From assembly GCA_021769965.1 (NCBI GenBank), contig JAETRU010000002.1, forward strand, positions 1 to 64,000: a stretch of 64,000 bases of DNA, written 5' to 3'. The position numbers and the translations under genes were made by a program. Position 1 is the stretch's first letter, and every line of letters begins with the position of its first letter. Positions 60,475 to 64,000 of this stretch are shown in pieces. This DNA comes from Eubacterium sp. GTDB taxonomy: Bacteria > Bacillota > Clostridia > Peptostreptococcales > Anaerovoracaceae. Under the pieces are notes generated by a model. The model saw only the letters and a list, made by a program, of their open reading frames with translations, made no database searches and had not been told where the DNA came from.

Positions 60475-61515
60475 TTACTTTTGCTGCAGGAAAAATGAAA
60501 AGGCTGTCGGCAGGGGGATCTCTTCAGCCAGCTGATCGGGATCAGCCCAGATAAACCGCTCCGCTCTGGATTCCACAGTGATATAATAACCGACCATCTC
60601 CCACTCCACATGGGTGAATACATGGGTGTACTCGACCCTGCGCTGAAGATCCCGCGGTCTGACGCCCCACGCTTCTGCCTGACGGACAGCTTCCGCCGCG
60701 TCCATCTGCGCATCCACATTAGGAAACTGATACAGCCCGGCCAGAAGCCCTCTGTCCGGCCGCATTTCAACGGCCAGCGCATTGCCGCACTGCAGAATAA
60801 ATACGGTCTTTGAAATCTTCTTCCGCTCTTTTTTCATCTGTTTTACAGGATAGGATGATACCGAGTCATGTTCCCGCGCGCGGCAGAAATCCGCCACAGG
60901 ACACTGCCCGCATCTGGGCTGGCCTGCCGGTATGCAGACCAGAGCTCCCAGTTCGATGAGCCCCTGCGTAAAATCCCCGCAGTTCTTTTCCGGATAGATG
61001 CTCTGCAGATATGCCGCCACTCTCTTTTTCACAGCCTGGCTTTTGATGTCACAGCCGTCTTCCGTCAGGCGGCTGTACACTCTGAGCACGTTGCCGTCTA
61101 CTGCCGCCGCCCGCTGATCAAAGCAGATGGAAGCAATGGCTCCGGCTGTATAGTCTCCGATGCCGGGCAGGCTGCGGATCTCATCGCGGTCCGAAGGGAA
61201 GACGCCGCCGTGATCCTGGCAGACGATGACGGCAGCTTTGTGCATATTTCGCACTCTGTTGTAATATCCCAGACCCTGCCACAGCTTCAGCAGAGTCTGC
61301 TCGTCAGCTTCCGCCAGCGCTTTCACATCGGGCAGCGCCTCCATGAAACGGGCGTAGTAATCCCGTACAGCCTCTACCCTGGTCTGCTGGAGCATGATCT
61401 CCGACACCCACACGTGATAAGGGTCTCTGTCCCCGCGCCACGGCAGGTCCCGCCGGTTTTGCCGGTACCAGTCCGTCAGAGCGAAGGTGAAGCTGCTGTC
61501 TATATCTTTTGCCAT
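60475..61515 (-). CDS. mutY: A/G-specific adenine glycosylase
   Basis: 346 residues. Removes adenine mispaired with 8-oxoguanine. Catalytic Glu in EIMLQQTRVEAV, helix-hairpin-helix SLPGIGDYTAGAIASICFD with the catalytic Asp, and the [4Fe-4S] ligands in CIPAGQPRCGQCPVADFC. The C-terminal NUDIX-like domain (about 235-340) recognises the oxidised guanine. It lies 25 bp after sufB. Confidence 0.94.
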   Translation of the reverse strand: MAKDIDSSFTFALTDWYRQNRRDLPWRGDRDPYHVWVSEIMLQQTRVEAVRDYYARFMEALPDVKALAEADEQTLLKLWQGLGYYNRVRNMHKAAVIVCQDHGGVFPSDRDEIRSLPGIGDYTAGAIASICFDQRAAAVDGNVLRVYSRLTEDGCDIKSQAVKKRVAAYLQSIYPEKNCGDFTQGLIELGALVCIPAGQPRCGQCPVADFCRAREHDSVSSYPVKQMKKERKKISKTVFILQCGNALAVEMRPDRGLLAGLYQFPNVDAQMDAAEAVRQAEAWGVRPRDLQRRVEYTHVFTHVEWEMVGYYITVESRAERFIWADPDQLAEEIPLPTAFSFFLQQK

Positions 61516-61540
61516 AGGCGGTTCCTCGCTTCTTCCGGCA

Positions 61541-62464
61541 TCAGCCCCGCAGGAAACCGTCGATGATCTGCTGCTCTGCCTCTTCCTCGGTGAGGCCCAG
61601 CGTCTGCAGTTTCAGGATCTGCTCTCCTGCCACTTTTCCGATGGCAGCTTCGTGGATCAAAGACGCGTCCAGATGGCCCGCAAACAGCTCCGGCGCGGCA
61701 TTGACTCTGCCGTTGCCGACTAAAATGGCGTCGCACTCGGAGTGGCCGGTGCAGCGGTTATTGCCTTTGATGCGGGAATGATATTCCTGATAGGACTGAT
61801 CTTTGGCTACTGAACGGGAGATCAGATCCACAGCGCAGTCCTCGCCGTCCATGTCCACATCAAAATCTGTCTTGGCGTATTCTTCGCCTGTGGTCTGAAT
61901 GCTCTCGTGAATGATCAGTCTCGCTCGGTCGCCCAGACGGCCTGTAGTTGTTCTGGTGGAATGATCTACGCCGCCCAGCTGGATCGTATTCATCTCCAGC
62001 ACAGCGTCTTCTGCCAGATCCACTGCCGTCACCGGATCTATCTTCTTCTGGCCGGTGCCTTCTCCGGTGCCCAGATGCTTTTCTTCATAGAGGACATGAG
62101 CGCCCCTTTCCAGATGAAAACTGTGGATACCGTTATGAGCGGCTTCCCCCTCGTCATCTGTATGGACGCCGCAGCCTGCGATAATAGTCACGTCGGCATC
62201 CTCGCCTACATGAAAATCATTGTAGACAAGATCGCTGACATTGCCACGGGTAACGCAGGCCGGGATGAACACCTTCTCACCCTTTGTTCCTGCTTTGATG
62301 TAAATATCCAGCCCGCTTCCGTCGGCTTTGCCCTCGATCAGAATATTCTCTGTAGACTGTCTGCCTGCGCAGCCGCCGTTTTCACGGATATTATACGCGC
62401 CTGTGTAGCCGCCTTCGGTATACTCCGATACCGCCTTCAGTAAATCCATCGTCAGCTTATCCAT
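61541..62464 (-). CDS. sufB: SufB/SufD-family Fe-S cluster assembly scaffold (minimal SUF type)
   Basis: 307 residues from the ATG at 62464 (AAAGGAG upstream). SufBD beta-helix core: VIIAGCGVHTDDEGEAAHNGIHSFHLERGAHVLYEEKHLG and later RSVAKDQSYQEYHSRIKGNNRCTGHSECDAILV, with a conserved Cys/Glu/His set for cluster binding. It is shorter than classical SufB and is paired only with SufC, as in the two-gene SUF-like minimal (Sms) systems of anaerobes. No sufS or sufU is seen here. Confidence 0.87.
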   Translation of the reverse strand: MDKLTMDLLKAVSEYTEGGYTGAYNIRENGGCAGRQSTENILIEGKADGSGLDIYIKAGTKGEKVFIPACVTRGNVSDLVYNDFHVGEDADVTIIAGCGVHTDDEGEAAHNGIHSFHLERGAHVLYEEKHLGTGEGTGQKKIDPVTAVDLAEDAVLEMNTIQLGGVDHSTRTTTGRLGDRARLIIHESIQTTGEEYAKTDFDVDMDGEDCAVDLISRSVAKDQSYQEYHSRIKGNNRCTGHSECDAILVGNGRVNAAPELFAGHLDASLIHEAAIGKVAGEQILKLQTLGLTEEEAEQQIIDGFLRG

Positions 62465-62466
62465 GT

Positions 62467-63189
62467 CTACCACTCCTTTCCAATCGGACATCCGCCGGAT
62501 TTTTCGCCTTCCATCAGCTGAGGCAGGATCTCTGCTCCCGGCCCTTTGATCCTGACTTTTCCGTCTGCGATGACAGCGATCTCGTCCGCGATCTCAAGCA
62601 GACGCTCCTGATGGGAAATGACCAGCAAAGCTTTATGCCTGTCCTTTTTCAGTTCCTCAAAAGCGTCAATAAGGCCGGAAAAGCTCCACAGGTCGATACC
62701 CGCTTCCGGTTCGTCAAAGATCAGCACCTGACTGTTTCTCCTTGCCAGAACAGACGCGATCTCAATACGCTTGATCTCACCGCCGGACAGACTGGCGTTG
62801 ACTTCACGCTCGATATAGTCCTTCGTGCAGAGGCCTACCTTTGCCATCAGTTCACAGATCTCTTCTTCCGGGATCTTTCCTCCTGCCGCAAGGTTGAGCA
62901 GATCGTGAACTGTAATACCCTTAAAACGAACCGGCTGCTGGAACGCGTAGCTGATGCCCAGCTTTGCCCGCTCGGTGATGTTCTTCTCTGTAATATCTAT
63001 ATCATCTAACAAAATCGTTCCGCCGGTAGCGCCGTTGATCCCGGCGATAACCTTAGCCAAAGACGTCTTACCGCCGCCGTTAGGACCTGTGACCACAGTC
63101 AGCTTTCCGGACTCTACGGTCAGATCGATTCCTTTCAGCACCTCATCGCCGTCCTCCGGCTTCCAGCGTACCTGTTTTAATGTAAGCAT
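62467..63189 (-). CDS. sufC: SufC-type ATPase
   Basis: 240 residues from the ATG at 63189, behind AGGAGG. Soluble ABC ATPase: Walker A VTGPNGGGKTSLA, signature LSGGEIKRIEIAS, Walker B VLIFDEPEAGID, and the SHQERLLE switch His. It drives the SufB scaffold encoded 2 bp downstream. Confidence 0.92.
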   Translation of the reverse strand: MLTLKQVRWKPEDGDEVLKGIDLTVESGKLTVVTGPNGGGKTSLAKVIAGINGATGGTILLDDIDITEKNITERAKLGISYAFQQPVRFKGITVHDLLNLAAGGKIPEEEICELMAKVGLCTKDYIEREVNASLSGGEIKRIEIASVLARRNSQVLIFDEPEAGIDLWSFSGLIDAFEELKKDRHKALLVISHQERLLEIADEIAVIADGKVRIKGPGAEILPQLMEGEKSGGCPIGKEW

Positions 63190-63264
63190 AAAATCCTCCT
63201 GCATTTTGATTGTGTATGATTTTGATCTACCTTTATATATACCATTTTTTAAAGGTTTAAAACG

Positions 63265-63310
63265 TCAAAGAAGAAAAAGAGAGCAGGCGGACGTGCAGCT
63301 TGCCTGCTCT
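63265..63310 (-). terminator. Terminator of the DEAD-box helicase gene
   Basis: AGAGCAGGC/GCCTGCTCT hairpin followed by CTTTTTCTTC on the minus strand, just after the helicase stop. Confidence 0.82.
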
Positions 63311-63320
63311 GATAATGAAC

Positions 63321-64000
63321 TTATTTTTTTCTGCCCTTCTTTTTTGATTTTCTGGGCTTCACGCCGTGGGCCTTTGCCTTGTGAGAATCGCCGCGGCGGA
63401 CACCCTTTGATGACCGGGACGATCTGGAAGGCTCTGGCGGGCGCGGGTCTTTCGGCGTCTTTGCGTCTTTCGGCGTTTTCGGCTTCTTCTGCCGGGACGC
63501 GCCTCCTGTGATCTCGCGGCTGGCCTCGGGTTCTATCTCTCCCAGGCTCTGACGCAGAAAAGCCGCGGCGACTTCCAGCGGATCCCACCCGTCATCCACG
63601 CATCGCTTATATACGATCTTCATGTATGGGATCAGATCCCTGTCTTTGCAGTAGTCCATGGCATCGTTGACACTGCGGTAAGCTTTGACAGTCATAGCGC
63701 TGCCTGCCGACGGGAGCTCTTTTTCACGGATACGGGCATGGCAGTAGTCTTCCAGCGACGTGATCTTGTAACGCTCGCAGCTGGTGATCAGGGAGACGGC
63801 CTTACCCCGCTTGCCCGCGCGGCCGGTCCTGCCGATGCGGTGAACGTAGTACTCCATATCCTGCGGCATATCGTAGTTAAAGACCATATCCACATCGTCC
63901 ACGTCGATGCCGCGGGCAGCAACATCGGTAGCCAGCAGCAGCTCCAGGCTTCCGCTGCGGAAAAGACTCATGACCCGGTCACGCTGATGCTGGGACAGGT
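63321..64000 (-). CDS. DEAD-box RNA helicase, C-terminal part (5' end outside the window)
   Basis: About 226 residues visible; the frame stays open to base 64000 ([13 protein letters not shown] upstream of the first visible Met). Helicase motifs V ([15 protein letters not shown]) and VI ([13 protein letters not shown]) are present, then a helical region and a Lys/Arg/Pro-rich tail (KSKKKGRKK) typical of cold-shock or ribosome-assembly RNA helicases such as CshA/DeaD. The motif I and DEAD part is not in this window. Confidence 0.92.
   Translation of the reverse strand, partial: LSQHQRDRVMSLFRSGSLELLLATDVAARGIDVDDVDMVFNYDMPQDMEYYVHRIGRTGRAGKRGKAVSLITSCERYKITSLEDYCHARIREKELPSAGSAMTVKAYRSVNDAMDYCKDRDLIPYMKIVYKRCVDDGWDPLEVAAAFLRQSLGEIEPEASREITGGASRQKKPKTPKDAKTPKDPRPPEPSRSSRSSKGVRRGDSHKAKAHGVKPRKSKKKGRKK

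Overview
The window reads as chromosomal DNA of a moderately GC-rich anaerobic Bacillota (class Clostridia). The signs are a Re-type citrate synthase, four-subunit 2-oxoacid:ferredoxin oxidoreductase, a minimal SufBC-type Fe-S assembly pair, a T-box leader, c-di-GMP-I riboswitches and strong AGGAGG ribosome sites. A relative of Anaerovoracaceae/Eubacteriales gut bacteria is my inference, not shown by the sequence. Most genes lie on the minus strand in long, tightly packed operons. I see no rRNA, tRNA, CRISPR array or complete insertion sequence; the only mobile-type gene is a partial Rpn-family nuclease at the left edge.

Layout. 0.8-6 kb: an operon for the oxidative branch from acetyl-CoA/oxaloacetate to 2-oxoglutarate (Re-citrate synthase, GntR regulator, aconitase, isocitrate dehydrogenase) with a palindrome next to its promoter -10. 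6-11.3 kb: rmuC, a metallophosphoesterase, deoB, pdp and an orphan response regulator. 11.4-16 kb: an unexplained structured element, a FeoB-like membrane protein without its GTPase, metY, a YefM/RelE-type toxin-antitoxin pair and an AAA ATPase. 16.5-26.5 kb: a complete shikimate-chorismate-Phe/Tyr operon (aroF, tyrA, aroB, aroA, aroC, pheA, aroE-aroK fusion, aroQ) led by a Phe/Tyr-rich leader peptide with attenuator pairing. 26.5-36.9 kb: a lipoprotein, an APC transporter with a divergent MerR regulator, a DUF1805 gene, porGDAB behind an apparent Ile T-box, a flavodoxin-fold protein, YdbC and an ABC-F ATPase. 37-42.3 kb: a D-aminoacylase-type enzyme behind a sigma-54-like promoter, a beta-lactamase-fold hydrolase, a gate-domain membrane protein with divergent LysR regulator, and bioY. 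42.4-44.7 kb: a flavoprotein and an HTH-MntA/HepT/phosphatase cassette. 45-49.4 kb: a 1365-residue cell-wall-anchored protein whose promoter has a G9 spacer tract and whose leader carries two c-di-GMP-I riboswitches. 49.9-64 kb: PHP enzyme, NhaC, EamA, nnrE, a SUFU-TPR protein, rarA, LOG, SGNH hydrolase, a lipoprotein, mutY, sufBC and a partial DEAD-box helicase.

The most unusual signal is in four separate intergenic regions (about 14.3, 16.1, 30.2 and 49.5 kb). Each is filled with its own short word and the reverse complement of that word. The words differ (TGACA, TTCGGCA, TTGAGCAAA, ATAYGGCG) but the geometry is shared: word to inverted word 27-29 bp start to start, and repeat steps of about 21, 42, 52, 62-63, 83 or 125 bp, all close to whole multiples of the 10.4-bp helical turn. 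This looks like a family of DNA-binding-site arrays read from one face of the helix. I know of no described element that it matches.
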